This document shows positions 23,893 to 32,747 of a stretch of 41,757 nucleotides of DNA, piece by piece. The stretch comes from Alphaproteobacteria bacterium UBA1002 (GTDB taxonomy: Bacteria > Pseudomonadota > Alphaproteobacteria > Rickettsiales > UBA998), in the NCBI GenBank assembly GCA_002291845.1, contig DBAU01000062.1, positions 1 through 41,757 of the forward strand, in the 5' to 3' direction. The notes under the pieces were generated by a model. It was not told where the DNA came from and ran no database searches. It saw only the letters and a program-made list of their open reading frames with translations. Both the position numbers and the translations under genes were made by a program. Numbering within the stretch: the stretch's first letter is position 1; each line of letters opens with the position of its first letter.

Positions 23893-25464
23893 CTAATTAG
23901 AGGCTAAAAAGGTTAATCTTTGTTGAATGGAAGAGGGGGAGGCGGGCAAATCCTGCCCCTCCTCATAAAGTTTGAGCAAATAACGGTAGATACGAATCGC
24001 CTCTTCTGCCTGATTGTTGGTATCGTACAAGACAGCCAAATTATATTTATACGCCAGGTTTTCCGGTGAGCTAATCGCCGCTTTAGCCATGTACTCAATG
24101 GCCAGTGGAAGGTTGCCTATTTTTTGATAGAGCAGGGCGATCTGCGCCTGAATTGGCGAAAAATCCGGATTATCCATCGCCAGTAACTTCAGCTGCTCAA
24201 TGGCGGCTTGGGGCGCTTCATCGCCGACAAGGGCAAAGAAATTATTCAGCGCCTCAACATTGTAAGGATCAATCGCCAGTAATTTTCCGTACACTGGCCT
24301 AGCCTGATCGAGCATCCCAATGCGGTGATACGTCGTGGCTAAACCAAAGAGGGCTGTTTTTTCCTGCGGATCGATAGAAAGCACCTGCTCATAAATATAA
24401 ATGGCTGTGTCGGTATCACCTGAGACCAGAGCATTATAAGCTCTCTCCAACTCATAAGTGATGTCAATGCTTTGAGGGCGGAGACGCACATCCATCATCG
24501 CTGCTTCCGATTTTTTCTCACCCTCCAGCACTTCATCAACACGATCGGACTTGGAAAATGCTTCCGAATCGTTCGCCCGCTTAATCGCAAAATCACCTTT
24601 TACATCGGGTGCATCGTTGGATATCGGGCGTGGAAGAGCATCGCGGGGAAGCGCGTCTAAGATACGTTTTGTTTCTTCGCTCAGTTGCTCAGCCGGGGCA
24701 GTAAGACCCGCCGCATCCCCTACCGTAGGCGCGGAGCTATCAGGGGTAAAAAACTGCGCGTCACTTTTACCCTCAGCGGCCGCGGCAACCGGAAGCTCTG
24801 ACACGCTGGCGGGGGCAGACTCCGTAAGAGAGGCAGGGGCCAGAGGTGCCGGAGATTCAGTGGATTTCGCGGCTAGAGGGAAAGGCTCAGTCACAGCCGG
24901 TGGCGCGGGCGGTGCAGCAACTTCCGGCTGCGCCGGCGGAGTCTCCGCCGGTAGGGACTCGAAAGCAGCCTTAACCCCTTCTTCAGACAGGGTCGGTATC
25001 GCACCGGAAGGTGATGGAAAATCGGCCGTTTCTGGTAGCGGCTGGCGCTGCACAGAGAATGGAGAAGACGGCGCTTCAAATCCCGGCCTTGAGCGTAGGG
25101 CGGAGGGGGGCATAGCAAGGACTCGCGGCCCACGAGAGGTCGGCAAAGCAGCCGTATCCGGAACGTCGTCCTGAAGGAGGGGAAGCGGCGGACGCTCCGC
25201 CTTCATGGGTAGGCGTACACTCTTAGAAAGCGGGGCCTCCACCAGCGGCAAGGCTGGCAAAGGACGGCCCACGGCAGGTGCCGCGCCCTTTTGGCGCCGT
25301 TTCTCATAAGGATTAGTTCCGTTCGAACCAAATTCCCGAGCTTTTTCAGGAGCCGGATACATAAATTGCGCGTGGGAAGCGCTAGAAAAAGCCAGCGTGA
25401 GCAACAACAGGCACGGCAATTGCAGTAGCAAAGCATGATGTCGAAATTTTGCCCAGTAAACCAT
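23893..25464 (-). CDS. Exported TPR-repeat protein upstream of pilT
   Basis: This 523-aa protein has a signal peptide or N-terminal anchor (MVYWAKFRHH, then a leucine-rich core ending SSASHA-Q). About 250 residues of low-complexity Pro/Ala/Ser sequence follow. The last 190 residues hold about five TPR units, for example YNALVSGDTDTAIYIYEQVLSIDP, TYHRIGMLDQARPVYGKLLAIDP and LLYQKIGNLPLAIEYMAKAAI. It is probably periplasmic. The first gene of a TPR-pilT-pilU operon, it may take part in pilus assembly, but it is not clearly PilF/PilW. The start was set at 25464 because the frame's further extension to 25734 runs over the divergent M23 gene and has no signal-peptide logic. Confidence 0.75.
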   Translation of the reverse strand: MVYWAKFRHHALLLQLPCLLLLTLAFSSASHAQFMYPAPEKAREFGSNGTNPYEKRRQKGAAPAVGRPLPALPLVEAPLSKSVRLPMKAERPPLPLLQDDVPDTAALPTSRGPRVLAMPPSALRSRPGFEAPSSPFSVQRQPLPETADFPSPSGAIPTLSEEGVKAAFESLPAETPPAQPEVAAPPAPPAVTEPFPLAAKSTESPAPLAPASLTESAPASVSELPVAAAAEGKSDAQFFTPDSSAPTVGDAAGLTAPAEQLSEETKRILDALPRDALPRPISNDAPDVKGDFAIKRANDSEAFSKSDRVDEVLEGEKKSEAAMMDVRLRPQSIDITYELERAYNALVSGDTDTAIYIYEQVLSIDPQEKTALFGLATTYHRIGMLDQARPVYGKLLAIDPYNVEALNNFFALVGDEAPQAAIEQLKLLAMDNPDFSPIQAQIALLYQKIGNLPLAIEYMAKAAISSPENLAYKYNLAVLYDTNNQAEEAIRIYRYLLKLYEEGQDLPASPSSIQQRLTFLASN

Positions 25465-25490
25465 GCGAAAAAACTTACATTCGGCAAAGA

Positions 25491-25518
25491 TTGCCCAAAT
25501 TAAAAACGACGCTAATAT
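25491..25518 (+). promoter_or_regulatory. Possible promoter of the M23 peptidase gene
   Basis: TTGCCC (25491-25496) and TAATAT (25513-25518) are 16 bp apart in an AT-rich stretch between the divergent TPR and M23 genes. The start of transcription would be 35-40 nt before the TTG start codon. Confidence 0.35.
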
Positions 25519-25561
25519 GCCCACAACATAAGACGATAAAAATTTACAGAGTTTTAGTTTC

Positions 25562-26383
25562 TTGTCAAAATATAGTTCACACCTACAAGATTTTTGCCGC
25601 GGATATGCTAAATATAGCGCAGTGATTGTCTTTTTTCTTTTCTTCGGATTCCCGGATATTTCCCAAGCAGCAGAGGCGCGTTTCTTCCGCATCGGCGGCT
25701 CTAATCGCGCACAGAGCGCGGTTATAACCAACACGAAGCCCGCCTTCTTTTCTCTTTCTGGTTATCGTCAGTCCGGGAGCGTGGCGCCGGTCGCCATTCC
25801 TCTTAAAGGCGAAGAAAACAACGCTGAAGCGCGGTTAGAAACTGACGAAGAAAAGAAACCGCAAGCCGCCGTCAAAATCCTATCTCTGCATGACAAGCCG
25901 CCGGAAGTCATTGAACTAGATGAGAAAGATTTACCTTCTACACAACACGCAATATGGCCGCTTCCTAAGCATGTAGAAAGCCATGTTAGCTCTGGATATG
26001 GCTATCGCACGCACCCCATCAGTGGTCGGCGTAGCTTCCATGACGGAGTTGATATTGTGGGAACCCCGGGCACACGTGTGATGGCAACGCTGGAGGGCGT
26101 CGTGGAAGAGGCAGGGCGAAAAGCGCGGCTGGGTAACTTTGTGCGCATCCGTCACGATGACGGCCTGATCAGCATTTATGGTCATTTGGCGCGTGTGAAC
26201 GTGAAAAAAGATGAAATCGTTCGACAGGGCCAGACTATTGGCACACTCGGTTCTACAGGCCACTCCACCGGACCGCATTTGCATTATGCCCTCAAGAAAA
26301 ATGATAAATCCCTCAACCCCATGGCACAGCTTGCCCGTGCGCGGCCCGTCAAAACAGTGGAAGTCGCCCGCAAAGCTGATTAG
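25562..26383 (+). CDS. M23 family metallopeptidase (LytM-type endopeptidase)
   Basis: M23 peptidases cut peptide cross-links of peptidoglycan, or act as activators when catalytically dead. Here the zinc site looks intact: FHDGVDI near residue 155-160 and HLHY near 240, plus GYGYRTHPISGRRSFH and VRIRHDDGLISIYGHLARV. An N-terminal membrane segment, VIVFFLFFGFPDISQA, gives export. No coiled coil of the EnvC/NlpD type is seen. The start is uncertain: the frame opens only at TTG 25562, giving 273 aa, with a GTG at 25622 as the alternative; neither has an SD. pyrD follows after 9 nt on the same strand. Confidence 0.88.
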   Translation: MSKYSSHLQDFCRGYAKYSAVIVFFLFFGFPDISQAAEARFFRIGGSNRAQSAVITNTKPAFFSLSGYRQSGSVAPVAIPLKGEENNAEARLETDEEKKPQAAVKILSLHDKPPEVIELDEKDLPSTQHAIWPLPKHVESHVSSGYGYRTHPISGRRSFHDGVDIVGTPGTRVMATLEGVVEEAGRKARLGNFVRIRHDDGLISIYGHLARVNVKKDEIVRQGQTIGTLGSTGHSTGPHLHYALKKNDKSLNPMAQLARARPVKTVEVARKAD

Positions 26384-26392
26384 TGTGCGCGC

Positions 26393-27457
26393 ATGTCCGC
26401 ACGTTTGTTTTCTAAATTAGGTCACTTTCTGCCGCCAGAAAGCGCGCATCATGTGGCGATTCGTGCCCTAAAAAGCGGTCTGTTTCCTACCCCAGCCCCC
26501 TTCCACAGCCCGCGCCTGCAGACCGAGGCCATGGGCATGCGCTTCCCCAGCCCCATCGGCTTATCCGCCGGATTTGATAAAAATGGCGAGGTGTACCGGG
26601 AAATGCTTGGGTGCGGATTCGGCTTTGTCGAAATCGGCACCGTCACGCCCCGGCCACAAACCGGGAATGAGCCACCACGGATATGGCGCTTGTCAGACGA
26701 TGAAGCGGTCATCAACCGTCTCGGCTTTAATAATGAAGGCGCGGACGCGATGGATGCGCGGCTGCCACAGGGGCGCACGCAGCTTCCGGGCATTGTCGGC
26801 GTGAACATCGGCAAGAATAAAGACACGGAGCACGCGCTCGAAGATTACCTGCCGTTGCTGCGGCGCTTTCTGCCCAAGGCCTCGTACCTTACGGCGAATA
26901 TTTCTTCCCCCAACACGCCCGGCTTGCGTGACTTACAAAAGCGCGAGTTTTTCGAAAGCTTCACCCGGGCCCTGCGTAGCGAACGTGACAGCATGGTGGC
27001 GATGCGCGGCATCCAGGTGCCGCTGCTGATTAAAATTGCGCCGGATGTCAGCGATGAGGAGCTGGAAACCATTGTCGGCATTGCCGTGCAGGAGCGCATC
27101 GACGGGCTGATTGTCGGCAACACCACCCTCTCACGCCCTGACACATTGCGCCACGCTGACCGCACCCAGCAGGGAGGCCTAAGTGGCGCCCCACTGATGG
27201 CGCTCTCGACGGAAGTGCTGCGTAAAACATCCAAACTTTCGCAAGGAAAACTCACCCTCATCGGTGTTGGCGGTGTCCGCTCAGCAGAGGATGTAATTGC
27301 TAAAATCCGCGCCGGAGCGTCGCTCGTACAGCTTTATACTGCACTGGTCTATCAAGGGTTTGGGCTGCCCACACGCCTCAACCGTGATCTGGATCACTGG
27401 CTGGAAAAAGTCGGCGTGAAGCACCTCAGCGAGCTACGCGGGATGGACGTACGCTAG
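26393..27457 (+). CDS. pyrD: Dihydroorotate dehydrogenase (quinone), class 2
   Basis: PyrD oxidises dihydroorotate to orotate with a membrane quinone as acceptor; pyrE, the next enzyme, is at 38903. The 354-aa length and N-terminal helical extension (residues 1-45) mark class 2. The FMN-binding barrel shows PSPIGLSAGFDKNGE, FVEIGTVTPRPQ, NRLGFNNEGAD and the catalytic-serine segment NISSPNTPGLRDLQ. Further on are LLIKIAPDVS, VGNTTLSRP and IGVGGVRSAED. It ends in a 4-base convergent overlap with the esterase gene. Confidence 0.96.
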   Translation: MSARLFSKLGHFLPPESAHHVAIRALKSGLFPTPAPFHSPRLQTEAMGMRFPSPIGLSAGFDKNGEVYREMLGCGFGFVEIGTVTPRPQTGNEPPRIWRLSDDEAVINRLGFNNEGADAMDARLPQGRTQLPGIVGVNIGKNKDTEHALEDYLPLLRRFLPKASYLTANISSPNTPGLRDLQKREFFESFTRALRSERDSMVAMRGIQVPLLIKIAPDVSDEELETIVGIAVQERIDGLIVGNTTLSRPDTLRHADRTQQGGLSGAPLMALSTEVLRKTSKLSQGKLTLIGVGGVRSAEDVIAKIRAGASLVQLYTALVYQGFGLPTRLNRDLDHWLEKVGVKHLSELRGMDVR

Positions 27458-28098
27458 CGTAGCTGCGCGCGCAGAAAGTCCTTCGCCACCGTGAGCCCAT
27501 GTGCATCAATGCCATGTGCGAGACCGGGGCGGGCGTGGGTCTCCACGGATACGCCGAAGGCTTTCAACGCGTCCTCCGCCTCCGCCATGAAGTGGAACGG
27601 CACTACCTGATCCGCCGTACCATGCACCAGACAAACCGGCGGGCGTGAGCGGATATCTTGGGGCAAGCTTTGGCTTCCCATCAGCAGACCGGAGAATCCC
27701 ACAACACCCGCACATGGTTTGTCCCGTCGCAGCATCGTGTAAAGCGATAGCATAGTGCCTTGTGAAAAACCCAGCAGCGCTACGCGGTCAAGCGTCAGGC
27801 TATGCTGCAACAGCAGGTGATCGATAAAATCATTGAGCACCGGGGCCGCACGCTCCACGCCCGCCATCATCGCTTCCTCACTGATCTCGCGGATGGGAAA
27901 CCATTGATAGCCGCCAAAGCTATATTCCAGCGGGGTTGGGGCGTTGGGCGCGATAAAATACGTATCCGGTAGATACTCGCCCAGCGCATCGGCGAGAGAG
28001 ATCAGGTCCTCTCCGTTGGCACCATAACCATGCACCAGCACCACAAGATGGCGCGGCGCGAGGCCGGACAAAGGTTTACGCTCAGGACCGCTCAGCAT
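27454..28098 (-). CDS. Alpha/beta hydrolase, phospholipase/carboxylesterase family
   Basis: This 214-aa protein resembles the small cytosolic carboxylesterases of the YpfH/acyl-protein-thioesterase type (Abhydrolase_2). The catalytic triad can be placed: Ser112 in GFSQG, Asp163 in HGTADQVVP and His195 in GLAHGID. The oxyanion region is LVHGYGANGED at about residues 21-31. The ATG at 28098 lies on the same GCATGC as an upstream in-frame ATG of polA on the other strand; the longer frame from 28146 adds sequence unlike the family. The natural substrate cannot be inferred from the neighbours. Confidence 0.9.
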   Translation of the reverse strand: MLSGPERKPLSGLAPRHLVVLVHGYGANGEDLISLADALGEYLPDTYFIAPNAPTPLEYSFGGYQWFPIREISEEAMMAGVERAAPVLNDFIDHLLLQHSLTLDRVALLGFSQGTMLSLYTMLRRDKPCAGVVGFSGLLMGSQSLPQDIRSRPPVCLVHGTADQVVPFHFMAEAEDALKAFGVSVETHARPGLAHGIDAHGLTVAKDFLRAQLR

Positions 28099-28156
28099 GC
28101 AGGACTCTCTCTTCTCGACGTTAGGCAAAAAGGCGGGTGATGGCATGTCATGCCGG

Positions 28157-28186
28157 ATGACAAACGAATCACAGATCGCCTATAAA
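28157..28186 (+). promoter_or_regulatory. Putative polA promoter placing transcription at the ATG
   Basis: ATGACA (28157-28162) and TATAAA (28181-28186) are 18 bp apart. The -10 ends 6 nt before the ATG at 28193, so the transcript would start at or next to the start codon. This agrees with the absence of a ribosome binding site there. Confidence 0.5.
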
Positions 28187-28192
28187 CCCACT

Positions 28193-31024
28193 ATGTCCAT
28201 CCATGTGCAAGCGGAATCTCCGCGCCTTGTCCTTATTGATGCGTCGGGATTTATCTTCCGGGCGTATCATAAACTGCCGCCACTGACCCGGCGTGACGGT
28301 ACCCCGGTCGGGGCAGTCTATGGCTATGTGAATATTCTCACCAAGCTGCTGGACGAAGCGCACGCCACCCACATCGCCGCCATTTTTGATGCGGAGCGGC
28401 GCAATTTCCGGCATGAGATTTACGCCGATTACAAAGCCAACCGTCCGCCACCGCCGGAGGATCTCATCCCGCAATTCGGGCTAGTGCGGCTGGCGACCGA
28501 AGCCATGAACCTCTCGGTCATTGAGCAGCCGGGCTTTGAAGCGGATGATGTGATTGCCACCTACGCCGCGCAGGCCAAAGCCGCCGGGATGGAGGTGATT
28601 ATCGTCTCCTCTGATAAAGACCTCATGCAGCTCATCCAGCCCGGCGTCACGATGTTTGACGCCATGAAGAACAAACCGCTAGGGCCGGAAGAGGTGGTGG
28701 AAAAATTCGGCGTCGGCCCAGAGCAGGTGATCGATGTGCAGGCATTGATCGGCGATGCGGTGGATCACGTGCCCGGCATTCCCGGCATCGGCCCGAAAAC
28801 CGCAGCGGAGCTGATTCGCCAGTATGGCACGCTGGAGAATCTACTGGCGCGCGCGGGAGAGATTAGCCAGCCGAAGCGGCGGGAAAGCTTGCAGCTTTAT
28901 GCCGAGCAGGCACGCATCTCCAAGCAGTTGGTTACCCTCTGCACTGATTGCCGCGACCTGCCACCGCTGGAGGCACTGACACGGCGCGCGCTGGAGCCGG
29001 AAAAATTCCTTGGCTTCCTGCAGGAGCAGGACTTTACCTCCATCATCGGGCGGTTTCAGAAGAAGTTTGGCATCACGCCGCCGCCGCCGGAATCACTCCC
29101 ACTGGATGCGTATAGCGCACGCCCAGCGCCGGCCCTTGCTACCCCAGCGGAAAGCGCCCCTGTCATTAGCGAAACCCGCTATGAGCTCGTGCAGGATACC
29201 GCCACGCTGGAGCAATGGGTGCAACGGGCCATCGCCGCAGGGGCAGTGGCGTTTGACACCGAAACGGACGCGCTGGATGCCACCCGTGCTTCACTGGTGG
29301 GCTTCTCGCTATGCATCGAGCCGGGGCATGCCTGCTATGTACCGCTCCAGCACACCACGGATGGACAATCAGGCAGCCAGAATGATCTGTTTGCGCCCGG
29401 CGTCACCCTGCGCAGTGGGCAGATCCCGCTCGCGGATGCCGTGCGCGTGCTGGCGCCGCTGCTTACCCATCCGGGCGTGCTCAAGATCGGCCACAACATC
29501 AAATATGACATGCTGATCATGGCCCAGCACGGGATTGAGATGGCCCCGGTGGAAGACACCATGCTGATTTCGTACTGTCTTTCCGCCGGGCTGCATCATC
29601 AGGGCATGAATGAGCTGTCAGAATTGCATCTCGGCATCACGCCCATTTCCTATGACAGTGTCACCGGCACGGGTAAAAAGCGCGTCACGTTTGATCGGGT
29701 GGAGCTGGACGCCGCCTGTCAGTATGCCGCCGAGGATGCGGACATCACGCTACGGCTGCACCGTTTGCTCAAGCCACGGCTCATCGCTGAGCGGCTGCTT
29801 TCCGTGTATGAGGAGATGGAGCGCCCGCTGGTGCCGGTCATCGCCCGCATGGAAAATTACGGCATCAAAGCGGATGTGGGCGTACTCAAAACCCTCTCCA
29901 GCGAGTTCAGCCGCGATATCGCCATGCTGGAGACGGATATCTACACCCTCGCCGGGCGCGAGTTCACCATCGGCTCACCGAAGCAACTGGGCGAGGTGCT
30001 GTTTGATGAGCTGAAACTCGGCAGCGGCAAGCTGTCCAAAAAATCCGGCGCCTATGCAACCGGCGCGCAGATTCTGGAGGAGCTGGCCGAGCAGGGCCAT
30101 GCCCTTCCGTCCAAAGTGCTCGAATGGCGGCAGCTCACCAAGCTACGCAGTACCTACACCGATGCACTGGTTGGGCAGATTCACCCACGCACCGGCCGGG
30201 TACACACGAATTTTTCGCTGGCCGTCACGTCGACCGGGCGGCTGAGTTCCTCCGATCCGAATTTGCAGAACATTCCCATCCGCACCCGGCAGGGCAAACG
30301 TATCCGTGATGCGTTCGTCGCAGATGCGGGCTATAAGCTGCTCTCCGCCGATTATTCGCAGATCGAACTGCGCCTCCTCGCGCATATTGCCGATATCGCC
30401 CCGCTAAAGGAAGCCTTTCGCCAGCGCCGCGACATTCACGCCGCGACCGCTAGTCAGATGTTCGGCGTCCCGCTCGATCAGGTGAGCAGTGATCTGCGCC
30501 GGCAAGCCAAAACCATCAATTTCGGCATTATCTACGGCATTTCGGCGCATGGGCTGGCGGTGCGGCTGGGAATTTCGCGCGAAGAAGCGGCGCGCTACAT
30601 CGCGCTGTATTTCCAGCAATATCCCGGTATCCGCGAATACATGGAAACAGCCAAGGCGGAAGCGCGCGAGAAGGGTTACGTCACCACCCTGTGGGGCCGC
30701 CGCTGCTACGTCCGTGGCATCCATGACAAAAACCCTTCCATCCGGCAGTTCTCCGAGCGGGCTGCCATCAATGCCCCGCTGCAAGGCAGCGCCGCCGACA
30801 TCATCAAGCGAGCGATGATTGCCATCGATCGCCTCTTGCGTGAGGAGGGGTGGAAGTCCCGCATGCTGCTACAGGTGCATGACGAACTGGTGTTTGAAAT
30901 TGCTTCAGGCGAGGAGGAAAGCCTTCCACCACGCATCAAGCAGGCAATGGAGCAGGCGGTGCATCTCTCGATTCCGTTGGAAGCCGATATGGGCATCGGT
31001 TCCCACTGGGGTGAAATCCACTAA
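28193..31024 (+). CDS. polA: DNA polymerase I
   Basis: PolA fills gaps and removes RNA primers. The 943-aa protein has all three activities. The 5'-nuclease spans about residues 1-290 (LVLIDASGFIFRAYH, EADDVIATYA, SSDKDLMQLI). The 3'-5' proofreading domain is intact: ExoI FDTETD near 352, ExoII GHNIKYD, ExoIII YAAEDAD. The polymerase has motif A DYSQIELRLLAHI near 720, motif B RRQAKTINFGIIYG near 769 and motif C QVHDEL near 891. ATG 28193 is preferred although the frame is open to 28097 with other ATGs. Homologues begin shortly before LVLIDASGF, and a promoter lies directly before it. Its stop overlaps the permease gene by 4 bases. Confidence 0.95.
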   Translation: MSIHVQAESPRLVLIDASGFIFRAYHKLPPLTRRDGTPVGAVYGYVNILTKLLDEAHATHIAAIFDAERRNFRHEIYADYKANRPPPPEDLIPQFGLVRLATEAMNLSVIEQPGFEADDVIATYAAQAKAAGMEVIIVSSDKDLMQLIQPGVTMFDAMKNKPLGPEEVVEKFGVGPEQVIDVQALIGDAVDHVPGIPGIGPKTAAELIRQYGTLENLLARAGEISQPKRRESLQLYAEQARISKQLVTLCTDCRDLPPLEALTRRALEPEKFLGFLQEQDFTSIIGRFQKKFGITPPPPESLPLDAYSARPAPALATPAESAPVISETRYELVQDTATLEQWVQRAIAAGAVAFDTETDALDATRASLVGFSLCIEPGHACYVPLQHTTDGQSGSQNDLFAPGVTLRSGQIPLADAVRVLAPLLTHPGVLKIGHNIKYDMLIMAQHGIEMAPVEDTMLISYCLSAGLHHQGMNELSELHLGITPISYDSVTGTGKKRVTFDRVELDAACQYAAEDADITLRLHRLLKPRLIAERLLSVYEEMERPLVPVIARMENYGIKADVGVLKTLSSEFSRDIAMLETDIYTLAGREFTIGSPKQLGEVLFDELKLGSGKLSKKSGAYATGAQILEELAEQGHALPSKVLEWRQLTKLRSTYTDALVGQIHPRTGRVHTNFSLAVTSTGRLSSSDPNLQNIPIRTRQGKRIRDAFVADAGYKLLSADYSQIELRLLAHIADIAPLKEAFRQRRDIHAATASQMFGVPLDQVSSDLRRQAKTINFGIIYGISAHGLAVRLGISREEAARYIALYFQQYPGIREYMETAKAEAREKGYVTTLWGRRCYVRGIHDKNPSIRQFSERAAINAPLQGSAADIIKRAMIAIDRLLREEGWKSRMLLQVHDELVFEIASGEEESLPPRIKQAMEQAVHLSIPLEADMGIGSHWGEIH

Positions 31025-32643
31025 GCTTTCGTGATCGTCACCCGTTGTAATACCACCATTGCTAGCACTCCAGCCGCGGTAAGCATGAGGGCCGCGGGTG
31101 CGGCAGCCTGATATTTCTCATCCGAGGCCAGTGCAAACGCGCGAATGGCCAGCGTGTCGTAATTGAAGGGCCGTAACAGATAGGTGGCAGGTAACTCTTT
31201 CATCGTATCCACAAACACCAGCAGCGCGGACACCGCCAGCGAACGGCGCAGCAGCGGCCAGTGCACACGGCGCAGCACCGCAGCCTCACTCGCCCCGAGG
31301 CTGCGGGCCGCCATATCGAGGAGGGGAGAGAGCCCCTGCATTCCAGCATCGAGCGTATGCAGGCCAAGTGACAAAAATCGCACCGTACAGGCCAGCGTGA
31401 CCGCGCCGATGGTGCCGGTGAGTAAAAGCCCGTACGACTCGCCTGTCAGTGTGCGCAAGGCTAGCCCCAGCTGGCGGTCAAAGGCGATCAGTGGCAGCAT
31501 GATGCTCACCGCAATCACCAGTCCGGGTAGCGCGTATCCTGCTCCTGCAAGTTGAACCATTACACGCAGCCAGCGTGGCGGCTGGTAGCGCATGGCGTAG
31601 GCCAGAAGCAGCGCGAGTAAGGTCACCACTCCTGCTACTACCGCACCGACCGTGAAAGAATGCCATGCGGCCTGCCAATGCAGTCCGTCGGACCATTGGG
31701 CGGCATCGCCCAGCGCCCAGACAATCAACACGCCCACGGGTAACAAAAACCCGAGAAAGCAGGGCAACAGACATACCACGAATGCCAGCATTGCCTGCGT
31801 TCCATGTAAGGCAACAGGAATAGCCTGCCGATCACTGGTATGTTGCACGTGGTAGCGTTTGACCGCACGCTGGTGACGCTCCGCTAGCAACGCCGCAAGC
31901 ACGCATAGCACAAGAACGCCTGCGAGGCGCCGTGCCATCACTGGATCGCCCAGCCCGAACATTGTGCGATAAATACCCGTGGTAAACGTGGGCGTCGCAT
32001 AAAGAGAAACCACACCAAAATCGGCAAGCGCCTCCATGGCCACCAGCGCCGCACCCCCCACCAGTGCAGGACGCAAGAGCGGCAGGCTCACGCGCCAGAA
32101 AGCCTGACGCGCGGTAAGTCCCAGCATCCGCGCGGATTCTGTAAGTGAAAGCGCCTGCTGGCCCATCGCCGCACGGCACAGCAGATAAAGATACGGATAG
32201 AGGGCAAAGGCCAACACAAAGGCAGCACCGCCCGGGCTACGGATACTTGGGAACCAGTACTCACCAAAGGCCAGCCCACTCATATCACGAAGGCTACTCT
32301 GCAGAGGGCCGCTGCTACTGAGCAGCTGGCCATACACAATTGCCAGCAGATAGGCGGGCAGAGCCAACGGCAAGGTCAACGCGGTATCAATCCACCGACG
32401 CCCGGGAAAATTATAATTCACCACCAACCACGCACAGCCCGCCCCAAGAGGAAGAGCCATGAGCAACACACTGCTTATCAGACGCACTGATCCCCATGCA
32501 TACTCACCAAGGGGTGCCGAGAGAGCCGCCTGCGCTTGCACGGTGGGCTGTAACCAAGCAATCAGCAGCGAGGCAAATGGTACAAGCGCCAGCACAGCCA
32601 CTAGGCCGAGCAGCATCATGCGAAAAATCCAGGCAGCAAACAT
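31021..32643 (-). CDS. Iron(III)-type ABC transporter permease, two fused permease domains
   Basis: This 540-aa inner-membrane protein has about twelve membrane segments in two BPD_transp_1 halves, the arrangement of FbpB/SfuB ferric-iron permeases. Each half has the EAA loop that docks the ATPase: ESARMLGLTARQAFWRVSLPLLRPAL in the first and DMAARSLGASEAAVLRRVHWPLLRRSL in the second. Neither a periplasmic binding protein nor an ATPase gene is in the window, so partners must be encoded elsewhere. Substrate is inferred from family only; thiamine- and 2-aminoethylphosphonate-type permeases have the same layout. Two palindromes lie in its upstream region. It ends tail-to-tail with polA, 4 bases overlapping. 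Confidence 0.88.
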   Translation of the reverse strand: MFAAWIFRMMLLGLVAVLALVPFASLLIAWLQPTVQAQAALSAPLGEYAWGSVRLISSVLLMALPLGAGCAWLVVNYNFPGRRWIDTALTLPLALPAYLLAIVYGQLLSSSGPLQSSLRDMSGLAFGEYWFPSIRSPGGAAFVLAFALYPYLYLLCRAAMGQQALSLTESARMLGLTARQAFWRVSLPLLRPALVGGAALVAMEALADFGVVSLYATPTFTTGIYRTMFGLGDPVMARRLAGVLVLCVLAALLAERHQRAVKRYHVQHTSDRQAIPVALHGTQAMLAFVVCLLPCFLGFLLPVGVLIVWALGDAAQWSDGLHWQAAWHSFTVGAVVAGVVTLLALLLAYAMRYQPPRWLRVMVQLAGAGYALPGLVIAVSIMLPLIAFDRQLGLALRTLTGESYGLLLTGTIGAVTLACTVRFLSLGLHTLDAGMQGLSPLLDMAARSLGASEAAVLRRVHWPLLRRSLAVSALLVFVDTMKELPATYLLRPFNYDTLAIRAFALASDEKYQAAAPAALMLTAAGVLAMVVLQRVTITKA

Positions 32644-32672
32644 CGCCGCAAATTAGGCGAGAATCTATTTTT

Positions 32673-32689
32673 CGGCAAATATTTTGCCG
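32673..32689. promoter_or_regulatory. Perfect 7-bp palindrome upstream of the permease gene (candidate operator)
   Basis: CGGCAAA-TAT-TTTGCCG lies 30-46 bp upstream of the permease ATG and just before the elbB -35. The symmetry is exact. It does not match the Fur consensus that I know. Confidence 0.5.
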
Positions 32690-32690
32690 C

Positions 32691-32720
32691 TTGACGCGCC
32701 ATACCGTCAGACTACGGTAT
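32691..32720 (+). promoter_or_regulatory. elbB promoter region with overlapping palindrome
   Basis: TTGACG at 32691-32696 is a good -35; TACGGT at 32713-32718 is a weak -10 at 16 bp. ATACCGT (32701-32707) and ACGGTAT (32714-32720) form an exact inverted repeat with a 6-nt centre, covering the spacer and -10, where a repressor would block polymerase. Confidence 0.5.
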
Positions 32721-32747
32721 CGTTAAGTAACTCGAGGAGTTTTCCCT

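Noticed and set aside
25465..25734. N-terminal extension of the TPR protein to 25734
   Set aside because: It would overlap the divergent M23 gene and places the signal peptide internally; the start at 25464 fits an exported protein.
32673..32689. Fur box before the iron-type permease
   Set aside because: The palindrome does not resemble the GATAATGATAATCATTATC consensus; I keep it only as an unassigned operator.
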